Assembly: GCA_964391725.1 (NCBI GenBank)
Contig: CAYMNB010000049.1
Span: 1-19,420 of the forward strand
Source: SpSt-1165 sp964391725
GTDB taxonomy: Bacteria; Chloroflexota; Anaerolineae; Anaerolineales; Anaerolineaceae
Length of the DNA stretch: 19,420 nt
Reading direction: 5' to 3'
The translations under genes and the position numbers were made by a program. The notes under the pieces are model-generated. The model did no database searches, had not been told where the DNA came from, and worked only from the letters and a program-made list of their open reading frames with translations. Of this stretch, positions 1 to 7,224 are shown piece after piece (the first letter of the stretch is position 1; the number at the start of each line of letters is the position of its first letter).

Positions 1-15
1 CTGGCTAATAAAATC

Positions 16-44
16 TTTACAAGAAAAAGCCCAGGTGGTACAAT
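16..44 (+). promoter_or_regulatory. Promoter of the tRNA-Gln gene
   Basis: A -35 box TTTACA (16-21) and a -10 box TACAAT (39-44) are separated by exactly 17 bp, each one mismatch from the sigma-70 consensus. The -10 is extended by TGG (37-39 overlap, TGnTACAAT). Transcription would start near position 51, just 5 nt ahead of the mature tRNA. Confidence 0.75.
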
Positions 45-55
45 CAGTAAGCAAT

Positions 56-127
56 TGGGGGCTCGTCTAATCGGCAGGACAGCTGCCTCTGGAGCAGTCA
101 GTAGGAGTTCAAATCTCTTGCCCCCAG
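56..127 (+). tRNA. tRNA-Gln (anticodon CUG)
   Basis: The cloverleaf can be folded by hand. The acceptor stem is 56-62 with 120-126 (TGGGGGC/GCCCCCA) and the discriminator G is at 127. The D-stem is GTCT/GGAC (65-68/77-80). The anticodon stem is 82-86 with 94-98 around the 7-nt loop CTCTGGA (87-93), giving anticodon CTG at 89-91, which reads CAG (Gln). The T-stem is 103-107 with 115-119 around TTCAAAT (108-114). The 3' CCA is not encoded (CCT follows the discriminator), so it would be added by a nucleotidyltransferase. The U1-A72 top pair and the CUG anticodon fit tRNA-Gln. Confidence 0.93.
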
Positions 128-132
128 CCTAA

Positions 133-164
133 AAACGGCGGTCGAAAGACCGCCGTTTGTTTTG
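133..164 (+). terminator. Probably bidirectional intrinsic terminator between tRNA-Gln and bfr
   Basis: A 9-bp GC-rich stem (135-143 with 148-156, extended by two A-T pairs) is closed by a GAAA tetraloop. It is followed by TTTGTTTTGT on the plus strand. On the minus strand the same stem is followed by five T (complement of 131-135), so it can also end the bfr transcript arriving from the right. Confidence 0.85.
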
Positions 165-184
165 TACCTACTCTGTAGAGAGTT

Positions 185-649
185 TTAGATCTGTTCGATC
201 AGGTAATTCTGCAAGCCGATCTGGTCGATCTGTTCCAGTTGGGTTTCCAACCAATCGGCATGCCCCTCTTCGTCCAGGAGTAGAGATTTGATCAATTCGC
301 GCGAGCCGTTATCGGCGGCATCTGAGGCGATCTGCATCGCTTTGTTATAGAATTTGATTGCATCGGTTTCACCAGCCAGGTCATTTTTGAACTGGGTGAG
401 AACATCGCCGCCAATGTGCATTTTGTTGAGCACGCTGACAGTGGGAATGCCTTCCAGATAAAGAATTCTGCCGATCAGACTTTCGGCATGTTTCATCTCA
501 TCAATGGCACGTTTTTCGATGGCTTGGTGAAGTTTGTTGTAACCCCAGTCCGCGCACATTTCACTGTGAACCATGTACTGATTGATAGCGGTGAGTTCAT
601 CGGCCAGCATATCGTTCAATGTTTTTAAAACAAGTTCATTTCCTTTCAT
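185..649 (-). CDS. bfr: Bacterioferritin
   Basis: This 154-residue protein forms the 24-subunit heme-containing iron-storage shell in the cytosol, oxidising Fe(II) at an intrasubunit di-iron site and storing ferric mineral. All ferroxidase ligands sit at the canonical positions: E18, E51, H54, E94, E127 and H130, with Y25 nearby. M52, the axial ligand of the intersubunit heme in classical Bfr, is also present, which favours Bfr over plain ferritin. Length matches the family (about 155-160). The start is fixed by a perfect AGGAGGT just upstream (654-660). The gene is monocistronic, with its own promoter and a terminator shared with the tRNA gene. A perfect 9-bp dyad lies between promoter and start and may carry iron, redox or other control. 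Confidence 0.95.
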   Translation of the reverse strand: MKGNELVLKTLNDMLADELTAINQYMVHSEMCADWGYNKLHQAIEKRAIDEMKHAESLIGRILYLEGIPTVSVLNKMHIGGDVLTQFKNDLAGETDAIKFYNKAMQIASDAADNGSRELIKSLLLDEEGHADWLETQLEQIDQIGLQNYLIEQI

Positions 650-690
650 AGATACCTCCTGTTGAAAGTGTTTGGTTCATTTTGGGTTCA

Positions 691-714
691 AGAACAAAGC
701 AGTCACTTTGTTCT
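691..714. promoter_or_regulatory. Perfect inverted repeat in the bfr leader (candidate operator)
   Basis: AGAACAAAG (691-699) and CTTTGTTCT (706-714) form a perfect 9-bp dyad around 6 nt. It lies between the candidate bfr -10 box and the bfr RBS. No T-run follows on either strand, so it does not look like a terminator. It does not match the Fur or PerR box consensus. It could be a protein operator or a 5'-UTR hairpin. Confidence 0.45.
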
Positions 715-729
715 TCATTCTCGTCTTCT

Positions 730-735
730 ATTGTA
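730..735 (-). promoter_or_regulatory. Candidate -10 box of bfr promoter
   Basis: On the minus strand this reads TACAAT, one mismatch from the consensus. Transcription would start near 723 and run through the 691-714 dyad into bfr. The -35 region is poor, which would suit a promoter that needs an activator or is weak. Confidence 0.4.
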
Positions 736-776
736 TCACGGCTATTTTACTTGAGGCATGTTTTTCATTTTGGCGG

Positions 777-1532
777 TCAGGCCAGCGGCGCCTGGCTGCT
801 CTTGCGCAGCATGACGACATCCATGCCAAGAGCGATCATGGTGTAGCCCCTCCGGATGCGCAGGGCGATCTCCTCCGGTGTGGGGTCAATGAGGTGAATG
901 CCAGCAGCAATGTCATGCTTGCGGGCAGTTCTCAGCACCTTGTCACAAGCAGTTTCGACTTCGGGGTGGTTTAATTGACCGGTCAAGTTCATTGAACTGG
1001 AGAGATCATAGGGCCCGATGAAGAGAGCATCCACGCCCTCTACTTCTGCTATGGATTCAATGTGTCGGACAGCCTCGATATGTTCGATCATCAATACCAA
1101 CATGGTTTCCTGGTTAGCAAGCGCCATGTATTCATCGAAGGTGTCGCCGAAGGCATGCACACGGGTCAATGCCGTACCGCGCTCACCCTGGGGGGGATAT
1201 TTGGCGTAACGAACACTATCAAGGGCATCTTGCGGATTTTTGACCATGGGGACGATGACACCCATGACACCGGCATCCAACGCCCATTTGAAGTATTCGG
1301 GCTGCAGACCGGGCAGGCGGCACAATGGCAGGACGCCCTTGCCTTCCAACAATTGGCAGTAGGTGGCGAGGTCAGAAAATGGGATGGTACCATGCTCAAG
1401 GTCCAGCGTGATCCATTCATAACCGGCGTTCGCCAATATCTCCGTCACCATCGGATGGCCGATTAAATTCCAGGTACCGAGTGACACCAGGCCTTGGCTC
1501 AATTTACGTTTTACCGGGTTGTCAGGGATCAT
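777..1532 (-). CDS. HpcH/HpaI (2-keto-3-deoxy sugar acid) family class II aldolase
   Basis: The protein has 251 residues, the usual length of this TIM-barrel aldolase family, which splits 2-keto-3-deoxy acids (such as 4-hydroxy-2-oxoheptanedioate or 2-keto-3-deoxy-L-rhamnonate) to pyruvate plus an aldehyde with a divalent metal. Visible signature residues are H47 in LDLEHG (general base), R72 in LCRLPG (pyruvate binding), E150 in LMIEH and D176 in IGPYDLS (metal ligands), plus YPPQGERG at 112-119. They line up with H45/R70/E149/D175 of characterised members. Substrate cannot be read from sequence. The gene starts inside the end of the URO-D-family gene (ATGA, 4-bp overlap at 1529-1532), so the two are translationally coupled and probably act on one compound. 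Confidence 0.88.
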   Translation of the reverse strand: MIPDNPVKRKLSQGLVSLGTWNLIGHPMVTEILANAGYEWITLDLEHGTIPFSDLATYCQLLEGKGVLPLCRLPGLQPEYFKWALDAGVMGVIVPMVKNPQDALDSVRYAKYPPQGERGTALTRVHAFGDTFDEYMALANQETMLVLMIEHIEAVRHIESIAEVEGVDALFIGPYDLSSSMNLTGQLNHPEVETACDKVLRTARKHDIAAGIHLIDPTPEEIALRIRRGYTMIALGMDVVMLRKSSQAPLA

Positions 1533-2605
1533 GCCACACCTTTGCGGAGCGCACTGCTCAATTCTTCATAGACCTGGTTGTAGTATAAAACGTTTTGCAA
1601 AGGTGTGTTGGCGGGGATATGATTGCCGACTGCCATGAAATAACCCGGGCAATCGCGGCCGATGAACATGCAGCGCTCTACTTCCTTGCGAATCTCTTCT
1701 TTCGTTCCCGATAGCAGGATGCGGGTGTCAGCATTGCCGATGATGACATGGCTCTGGCCATATTTACGGGCAATCTTTTCCAGGCTGGTGAAAGGTTCAA
1801 AGATGAAACCATCCATGCCAACCGCTGCCAGATCATCAACAAACCTGTTAAAACCGCCGTCTGAACAGAACAAGACCTTCTTGCCGGCAGTTTTCAATGG
1901 TTGCAGGTAGCGTTCGTAGTGGGGAAATACATTTTGTCGGTACCAGCGGGGCGAAAGGAATGGGCCAGAACTCCACACAATGTCATCGTGGATCAACACG
2001 ACCGGCGCATCGCAGGCTGCCAGTGCTTCATAATAGGGCATCATCCAGTCTGCGTAGCGGAAGGTCATTTCGCCAAAGGCGGTCTGGTCTTCTCCCAGTG
2101 CCATCAGCATATCCTGCCAGCCGAAGAGATAAATGAAGCCTGAAATGAGGGTGATGTAGGTGCCAACGGTGTGGACGCAATCGGGGTTTTCTGCTTGCAG
2201 AGCGGCATAGGATTTATTGAAAAAATCTACCAGATCAGTGTGAGAAAGGTCGGGCAGCTGTTCGAGTGGGTCAAAGGCAAGAATGGCGTCTGTGTCGGCA
2301 AAAGGCCGCTGTCCCACAGGGTGAAAATCAACGCCGCCGGGTTCATATTCAGCGTGGCCCATTTCCGTGTAGCAATCGCCCAACCATTCCCGGCCGATCT
2401 GGGTGCTCCATTGGAAATCGTAGTTCCAGGATTTTCGCAATGCGACAGAGGCGGCTTGTTGTTGATCAGAAGGGCTGTTCTCATTCACCTGAATGCCGGT
2501 CACGTGGCGCACAACTTCCCAGTGGCGTTCGACCGAGTATTCTGTATGGGGGATGCGGTTGGGCATTGCCAATTGTATGGCAGCCATACCATCTTGATAG
2601 GACAT
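1529..2605 (-). CDS. URO-D-family protein (methyltransferase fold) with atypical metal site
   Basis: This 358-residue protein has the uroporphyrinogen-decarboxylase/MtaA TIM-barrel pattern: LIHDDI (205-209), FLSPRWYRQNVFPHY (216-230), GNADTRILLSG (290-300) and VGNHIPANTP (327-336). Canonical zinc methyltransferases of this superfamily carry His-x-Cys in the strand before the final third. Here that strand reads VLFCSDGG (244-251), so the expected His is Phe and the Cys is displaced, and zinc-thiolate chemistry is doubtful. True HemE is unlikely because its N-terminal substrate motifs are missing. The start has a GGAG site about 8 nt upstream. It is coupled by ATGA overlap to the aldolase. Function is unknown; a lyase or demethylase step feeding the aldolase is inference only. 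Confidence 0.8.
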   Translation of the reverse strand: MSYQDGMAAIQLAMPNRIPHTEYSVERHWEVVRHVTGIQVNENSPSDQQQAASVALRKSWNYDFQWSTQIGREWLGDCYTEMGHAEYEPGGVDFHPVGQRPFADTDAILAFDPLEQLPDLSHTDLVDFFNKSYAALQAENPDCVHTVGTYITLISGFIYLFGWQDMLMALGEDQTAFGEMTFRYADWMMPYYEALAACDAPVVLIHDDIVWSSGPFLSPRWYRQNVFPHYERYLQPLKTAGKKVLFCSDGGFNRFVDDLAAVGMDGFIFEPFTSLEKIARKYGQSHVIIGNADTRILLSGTKEEIRKEVERCMFIGRDCPGYFMAVGNHIPANTPLQNVLYYNQVYEELSSALRKGVA

Positions 2606-2646
2606 GAAGGGCTCCTTTGGTTGTTCGGGGTTAATGGCTGGGGTGA

Positions 2647-2652
2647 ATTATA
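2647..2652 (-). promoter_or_regulatory. -10 box of the URO-D/aldolase operon
   Basis: The minus strand reads TATAAT exactly, about 40 bp before the URO-D-family start codon. The -35 is poor, and an imperfect dyad (2652-2681) covers the spacer. Confidence 0.55.
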
Positions 2653-2681
2653 ACGGAATCATGCACGACATATTATCCGTT
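2652..2681. promoter_or_regulatory. Imperfect inverted repeat over the URO-D promoter (candidate operator)
   Basis: AACGGAATCATG (2652-2663) and CATATTATCCGTT (2669-2681) are near-complementary arms around a 5-nt spacer; the outer 6 bp (AACGGA/TCCGTT) are perfect. The dyad starts at the -10 box and extends upstream, where a repressor would block polymerase. The cognate regulator is not identifiable here. Confidence 0.45.
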
Positions 2682-2728
2682 GATAGCGAATGAGGCAAAT
2701 TGAAATGCCACTCAGATTGCGCAGGCTG

Positions 2729-3679
2729 TTATTTGCGTAAACCAAGCAACGAAGGCAGTGAGAAGCGCGGTATCGACCGGATGGTATATGGCTTATTTTC
2801 AACAATGGCACTGGCGGCGAGGATTCCGCTCTGAATGGCCGGGCCAATGCCTTCGCCCATGTCATTGGTCGCCAGTCCGGCGGAATCACCAAGCAGAAAG
2901 GCATTACCCTGCCGTATCGCAGGTGATTTTTCCCGCAGGTAGTAAGCATATCCGCGCGGTTGGTAGTCATGCCCAATAACCAGGCCGGATGCGGCCAGAG
3001 AATCTATCAGATGCCGCCATTGCCTTTTGATGGAATCGCCTCTGTCACTCATACGGGCGGCAGAACCGCCCACGCCTACATTGACATAGCCGTTAGCCTT
3101 GGGGACATACCAACTGTAACCCGGTAGACGGTTCTCAAAGAACCACAAATGGCAGTGATGATCAACGACCGGGTATTCGAATTCATCTTCCATCGCCAGA
3201 ATCTGCTTTTTGTGGCCGAGTTGTTCTCTCTCAGCATCGATAAACCGTCGAACCGGGCAGTTCGTGCCGCCCGCGCCGATTAAATACTGGCAGGAGTAGG
3301 TGTCGTCGACGATGAAACCATCCTTACAGCGCTCGATACGCCGAACAGTGTGTGTTACTGGTTGGATCTGGTATTTCTCCAGCAGCCAGGCGTCAAACTC
3401 ATAACGCCGGATGGCGTATTGATTGGTTTTCAGGCGAAAGCGAATGCCTTTGACAGACACTTGAAAGGAAGAAAAATGGGTCAACCCATAGGGATACTCC
3501 TGCGGGCTGGTTTGGAGTAATTGCCAAACCTCAGGCGTGGTCCAGCCGGCGCATGGTTTGGGCCGCGGGAAGGTGTGTTTGTCCAGCACCAGGCAATCCA
3601 CACCCTGTTGCTGCAGGTGCCCGGCGCAGGCAGCCCCGGCTGGGCCAGCTCCGATGATGAGAATTTTGGTGTTAATCAT
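2729..3679 (-). CDS. Geranylgeranyl-reductase-family FAD-dependent oxidoreductase
   Basis: The 316-residue flavoprotein begins with a Rossmann FAD site (ILIIGAGPAG, residues 6-15), then PRPKPCAG (38-45), the Cys-containing motif typical of geranylgeranyl reductase-type enzymes, and near the end FLLGDSAGLATNDMGEGIG, the second FAD/ribityl motif. YSWYVPK in the middle is also family-typical. These enzymes hydrogenate isolated C=C bonds in isoprenoid or quinone side chains, or act as related lipid oxidoreductases at the membrane. The frame is open further upstream, but the extra 40 residues would lie inside cfa and precede the FAD motif, so ATG at 3677-3679 is chosen. It follows the cfa stop by 5 bp without a clear RBS, implying coupling. 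Substrate is unknown. Confidence 0.82.
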   Translation of the reverse strand: MINTKILIIGAGPAGAACAGHLQQQGVDCLVLDKHTFPRPKPCAGWTTPEVWQLLQTSPQEYPYGLTHFSSFQVSVKGIRFRLKTNQYAIRRYEFDAWLLEKYQIQPVTHTVRRIERCKDGFIVDDTYSCQYLIGAGGTNCPVRRFIDAEREQLGHKKQILAMEDEFEYPVVDHHCHLWFFENRLPGYSWYVPKANGYVNVGVGGSAARMSDRGDSIKRQWRHLIDSLAASGLVIGHDYQPRGYAYYLREKSPAIRQGNAFLLGDSAGLATNDMGEGIGPAIQSGILAASAIVENKPYTIRSIPRFSLPSLLGLRK

Positions 3680-3684
3680 GGAGG

Positions 3685-4800
3685 TTAACTGAAGCGGCAA
3701 TCGGGCTGGGGAGTGCCTGGACGGGTCATTACGATCTGCCAGAGCTGGTTGGTTCGGGAGCGGAACCCGCCAGCGCTGCTGAGCAGGTAATAGCGCCACA
3801 TGCGTTCAAAGCGTTCGCCATAATTGTCTTTCAAGCGTGGCCAGGCATTGGTAAAGTTGCCATGCCACGCCATCAAGGTGCGGTCATAGTGAGGGCCGAT
3901 GTTATGCCAATCTTCCATAACGAACAAGCCTTCCATGGCAGACCCCAATTGAGCGATGGAGGGCAGCATGCCATTGGGAAAGATGTATTTGTCAGTCCAG
4001 GGATCACCGCTGGTGCGGCTGACATTGCTTCCGATGGTATGGATGAAGGCGATGCCACCGGGTTTCAGGCAGCGGTCAACCACCTGCATGTAAGTGCGAT
4101 AATTTTTATAGCCCACATGTTCCATTACACCGATGGAAATCACCGCATCGTAGGTTCCCTGCACCTCACGATAATCCTGTAAACGAAGTTCAACAGGAAG
4201 GCCTTTGCACAATTGCCTCCCCAGTTCCACCTGTTCTTTGGATACGGTCACTCCCAGCACATGGGCATTGTATTTTTCGGCGGCATATTTGGCGAAACTG
4301 CCCCAACCGCAGCCCAATTCCAGAATGCGCATTCCAGGATGGATACCAATTTTCCGGCATACCAATGCCAACTTGGCTTCCTGGGCGTCATCCAGGGTGT
4401 CAGCGTCTTGCCAATAGCCACAGGTGTAGTTTAATCGTTTGTCTAACATGGCGCGATAGAGGTCATTGCCGAGGTCATAATGTTGTTCTCCGATGATAAA
4501 GGCGCGAGCAGATGATTGCCGGTTGAACAATCTTGCCATGAGGGCATTCACTTTTATAGAAAAGCTTTGCTTCACCTTGTCCCTCAAATTCGCGCGCAAA
4601 ATGCGGTCCATCATTTGATCCAGACTGGGGCAATCCCACCAACCATCCATGTAGGATTCTCCCAAACCGAGAGACGTGTGCGCCAACACGCGTCGATAGA
4701 AACCTTGGTTATGCACTTGAATGTCCCACGGATGCGGGCCATTCACTTCGATCTCTGCCAGCGCCATCAACGAACGGATGACTTGTTCAGCTTTGTCCAT
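3685..4800 (-). CDS. cfa: Cyclopropane-fatty-acyl-phospholipid synthase family methyltransferase
   Basis: The 371-residue protein transfers a methyl or methylene group from S-adenosylmethionine to an acyl-chain double bond of membrane phospholipid. Key motifs include HYDLGNDLY near residue 107; C127 in NYTCGYW; the SAM-binding loop ELGCGWG (161-167); E227 in GVMEHVG; H254 in FIHTIG; and DKYIFPNGMLPS. These correspond to the bicarbonate and active-site residues of E. coli Cfa. An in-frame ATG 12 bp upstream exists, but GGAGGT lies between the two ATGs at ideal spacing for the second, so 4800 is chosen. It is followed 5 bp later by a GGR-type flavoprotein gene. The product could be a cyclopropane or a methyl-branched chain. 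Confidence 0.9.
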   Translation of the reverse strand: MDKAEQVIRSLMALAEIEVNGPHPWDIQVHNQGFYRRVLAHTSLGLGESYMDGWWDCPSLDQMMDRILRANLRDKVKQSFSIKVNALMARLFNRQSSARAFIIGEQHYDLGNDLYRAMLDKRLNYTCGYWQDADTLDDAQEAKLALVCRKIGIHPGMRILELGCGWGSFAKYAAEKYNAHVLGVTVSKEQVELGRQLCKGLPVELRLQDYREVQGTYDAVISIGVMEHVGYKNYRTYMQVVDRCLKPGGIAFIHTIGSNVSRTSGDPWTDKYIFPNGMLPSIAQLGSAMEGLFVMEDWHNIGPHYDRTLMAWHGNFTNAWPRLKDNYGERFERMWRYYLLSSAGGFRSRTNQLWQIVMTRPGTPQPDCRFS

Positions 4801-4880
4801 CGAAACCTCCATCAGGGATATATTTCGCCGATTGGATTGTTAATGATATGGTAGGGGATACATGACTGCTGTATATATCA

Positions 4881-4889
4881 ATCATAGCA
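4881..4889 (-). promoter_or_regulatory. Candidate extended -10 promoter of cfa
   Basis: The minus strand reads TGCTATGAT, an extended -10 element with one mismatch in the hexamer. It lies about 80 bp before the cfa start. No good -35 is visible, as is common for extended -10 promoters. Confidence 0.4.
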
Positions 4890-4949
4890 AAAAGTTGTGT
4901 GTTTGACTTGTTTTGTGATGCAAATGTAGGGCGGCGGACTTTGAACATC

Positions 4950-4983
4950 AAAAAAAAGCCGGTAAAGAGATGTTTACCGGCTT
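4950..4983 (-). terminator. Intrinsic terminator after the thioredoxin-fold gene
   Basis: An 11-bp stem (AAGCCGGTAAA 4956-4966 with 4973-4983) with a 6-nt loop is followed on the minus strand by eight T (complement of 4950-4957). It lies 22 bp past the stop of the minus-strand gene ending at 5006. Confidence 0.88.
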
Positions 4984-5005
4984 GTGTGTCATTATTTATC
5001 TTAGC

Positions 5006-5590
5006 TTAGATCAGGTCGCATGCTTCGGGCGGCATCCAATGAGCATCCTGTCCAGCCCATTTGACATTGCAGCCAATAGGGTTGGTCAGTGGTGTAGTAA
5101 TTTCTTCGCCATTCACCAGCTGGGTGAGAGCGTTGTCAAGGTCGTTGACAGTCATCTTGGAGGTGTCGCGGGGATTGTCGACACCGCGGCCGGTGTAGAC
5201 CAGTTTGCGGTCTTCATCGAACACGTAGAAATGAGGGGTGCGCAACGCGCCATAGGCGGTGGCAATGGTCTGGTCCTGGTCGTGCAGATATACCCAGGGG
5301 AATTTGTGCTCTGCCATGCGCTCGACCATGTGTTCGAATGAATCTTCTTCGTAGGTCTGTTCACTGTTGGAGTTGATGGCAACGAATTTGACGCCGTGCG
5401 GGGCGAATTTTTCAGCGGTGGCGCGGGTAACTTCATCAGACCCGATCACATAGGGGCAGTGGTTGCAGGTGAAGAAGATCACCAGGTATTTGGCATCATC
5501 GAAATCGTGCAGTGAGTAGGTCTTGCCATCGGTGGCGGGCAGGGTAAACTCTTTGGGTGAAGCGCCAAGCGGGAGGGTAAAGGGTTGCAT
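5006..5590 (-). CDS. Thioredoxin-fold (AhpC/TSA-like) redox protein
   Basis: This 194-residue protein has a thioredoxin-like fold with an FFTCNHCPYV active site (C42-x-x-C45), a cis-Pro loop RTPHFYVF (P119) and the C-terminal NPIGCNVKW motif (C174) seen in a widespread family of cytosolic thioredoxin-like proteins. There is no signal peptide or membrane anchor, so it acts in the cytoplasm. The CxxC suggests a thiol-disulfide reductase or thioredoxin-dependent peroxide reductase; peroxidase activity is not certain because the context differs from typical peroxiredoxins. Start choice is supported by an AAAGGAT site upstream of ATG. It is a single-gene unit with a strong terminator and a LacI-type palindrome near its promoter. 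Confidence 0.82.
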   Translation of the reverse strand: MQPFTLPLGASPKEFTLPATDGKTYSLHDFDDAKYLVIFFTCNHCPYVIGSDEVTRATAEKFAPHGVKFVAINSNSEQTYEEDSFEHMVERMAEHKFPWVYLHDQDQTIATAYGALRTPHFYVFDEDRKLVYTGRGVDNPRDTSKMTVNDLDNALTQLVNGEEITTPLTNPIGCNVKWAGQDAHWMPPEACDLI

Positions 5591-5639
5591 ATAGATATCC
5601 TTTCAACTGTATTGATCATTCATAAGTTTTTCTCATCTG

Positions 5640-5661
5640 ACTATACTTGGTAAACGTTAAC
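5640..5661 (-). promoter_or_regulatory. Candidate promoter with LacI-type operator for the thioredoxin-fold gene
   Basis: On the minus strand a TATAGT -10 box (5640-5645) is preceded by the near-palindrome GTTAACGTTTAC (5650-5661), 10 of 12 positions symmetric about a central CG. This is the general shape of LacI/GalR/CcpA-family operators. No LacI-family gene is in the window. Confidence 0.35.
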
Positions 5662-5728
5662 TTTTTATAGGTGCTTTTGTTTTTTTCACATTGATCCTGA
5701 GATGAATCGTTTTGGTTTGCGAGAGTAT

Positions 5729-7210
5729 TTACTCGCGCAATTTCCAATAGACTTCGTTGGTAATCAGTTGCTGCTTCAGTGAATTGACCGAAGTGGAGGC
5801 GTTGATGTGAATGAACTCGATCTGCATCATTTCCGCCCAATCGCGCAAGTGTTCGGCGGTGAGGGCGTAACTGAAGATGCTGTGGTGGGCGCCGCCTGAC
5901 AAAATCCAGCATTCGGAACCGGTGATGAGATCGGGCATGGGTTTCCACATCACACGCGCCACCGGCAGGTTGGGCATGGGCGCCAGCGGCTGGCATGCCT
6001 GGATGTCATGAACGATCATGCGGAATCGGTTGCCGAGGTCAATCATGGTAACCAGGATGGCGGGGCCGGCTTTGCCGTCAAAAATGAGGCGGGCGGGGGC
6101 GGCTTTTCCGCCGATGCCCAGTGCATCTACATGGATGCGGGGTTTGTCTGCGGCGATGCTGGGGCAGATCTCAAGCATGTGCGCACCCAACACCAGTTCA
6201 TTGCCCTGCGCCAGGTCATAGGTGTAATCTTCCATGAAGGTGACGCCCGCTTCGAGTCCCTGCGCCATGGCCTTCATGATGTGCAGCAAGGCAGCCGATT
6301 TCCAGTCGCCTTCCGCACCGAAGCCGAATCCTTTGGACATCAGGTTCTGGGTGGCAAGACCAGGCAGCTGCTCCAGTCCATACAGGTCTTCGAAGGTGTC
6401 GGTGTAGGCACCAAATCCGCCCTGGGTGAGAAAAGTTTCCAGCGCGGTTTCCATCTTTGCCTGGTAACGGATGGCATCGACCTGATCGGTGGCGACAGTG
6501 TATTTTCCTTCATATTCATCCATTTTTGCGGCGATTTGCTGGTCGGTAACAGCGTTGACCTGTTCCACAAATTCACCCACACCCCAGGTGTTGACACTCC
6601 AGCCGAATTTGCGTTGTGCTTCAACTTTATCGCCTTCGGTGACCGCGACTTCACGCATGTTGTCGCCGAAACGGGCGACCTTTAGCGAGCGGGATACCGC
6701 GACGCCGACCGCAGAGCGCATCCAATCAGCGATACGTTGGCGCATGGCGGCATCGCGCCAGTAACCGGCGATGATTTTACGCGGTTTGCGCAGGCGCGCG
6801 CTCAGGAAGCCATGCTCGCGATCTCCATGCGCGGATTGATGCAGGTTCATGAAATCCATGTCGATGGTGTCATAGGGGATGCGGCGGTTGAATTGCGTGT
6901 TCAGATGCAAGTAGGGTTTGTTGAGCAGGCTCAATCCCTGAATCCACATTTTGGAAGGAGAAAAGGTGTGCATCCAGGTGATGACACCGGCGCAGTGCGG
7001 GTCATGGTTGGCGTCATTCATCACGTTGGTGACTTCGTCGAGGGTGGTGACCAGCCCGCCGAATTTGATCTGGCAGGGGAAAGCGGGATCGGCGTTTAAT
7101 TCTTGTGACATCTGCAGGGCGTTTTCTTTGACAGTGGCGAGGGCATCCGGCCCGTACAGGTGCTGGCTGCCAACCACGAACCAGAACTCAAAATCATGGA
7201 TGTTTTTCAT
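5729..7210 (-). CDS. araA: L-arabinose isomerase
   Basis: The 493-residue enzyme interconverts L-arabinose and L-ribulose in the cytosol, the first step of arabinose catabolism. It opens with the family hallmark FEFWFVVGSQHLYG. The metal-binding residues are all visible: E300 (GFGAEGDWK), E327 (FMEDYTYDL), H344 (GAHMLEICP) and H442/H443 (SGGAHHS), matching E306/E333/H350/H450 of E. coli AraA. An in-frame ATG lies 14 codons upstream, but AGGAG sits 8 nt before the ATG at 7208-7210 and the homologous N-terminus starts there. Kinase (araB) and epimerase (araD) genes are not next to it. It lies 89 bp downstream of an ArsR-type regulator gene on the same strand and is probably controlled by it. 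Confidence 0.95.
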   Translation of the reverse strand: MKNIHDFEFWFVVGSQHLYGPDALATVKENALQMSQELNADPAFPCQIKFGGLVTTLDEVTNVMNDANHDPHCAGVITWMHTFSPSKMWIQGLSLLNKPYLHLNTQFNRRIPYDTIDMDFMNLHQSAHGDREHGFLSARLRKPRKIIAGYWRDAAMRQRIADWMRSAVGVAVSRSLKVARFGDNMREVAVTEGDKVEAQRKFGWSVNTWGVGEFVEQVNAVTDQQIAAKMDEYEGKYTVATDQVDAIRYQAKMETALETFLTQGGFGAYTDTFEDLYGLEQLPGLATQNLMSKGFGFGAEGDWKSAALLHIMKAMAQGLEAGVTFMEDYTYDLAQGNELVLGAHMLEICPSIAADKPRIHVDALGIGGKAAPARLIFDGKAGPAILVTMIDLGNRFRMIVHDIQACQPLAPMPNLPVARVMWKPMPDLITGSECWILSGGAHHSIFSYALTAEHLRDWAEMMQIEFIHINASTSVNSLKQQLITNEVYWKLRE

Positions 7211-7224
7211 TGGCTTTACTCCTG

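Noticed and set aside
1529..2605. HemE (uroporphyrinogen decarboxylase) of heme synthesis
   Set aside because: The N-terminal substrate-binding motifs of HemE are not seen and the gene is coupled to an aldolase, not to heme genes.
3680..3799. Possible N-terminal extension of the GGR-type flavoprotein by 40 residues
   Set aside because: The extension is encoded inside cfa and precedes the N-terminal FAD motif, which normally starts the protein.
5719..5736. Small GCGAG/CTCGC hairpin at the end of araA
   Set aside because: The stem is only 5 bp with an 8-nt loop and no T-run follows on the minus strand, so it is not a convincing terminator.
6008..6685. Long open frame on the plus strand opposite araA
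   Set aside because: It lies wholly antisense to the strongly conserved araA coding sequence, has no RBS and no recognisable domain; it reflects codon bias of the opposite strand.
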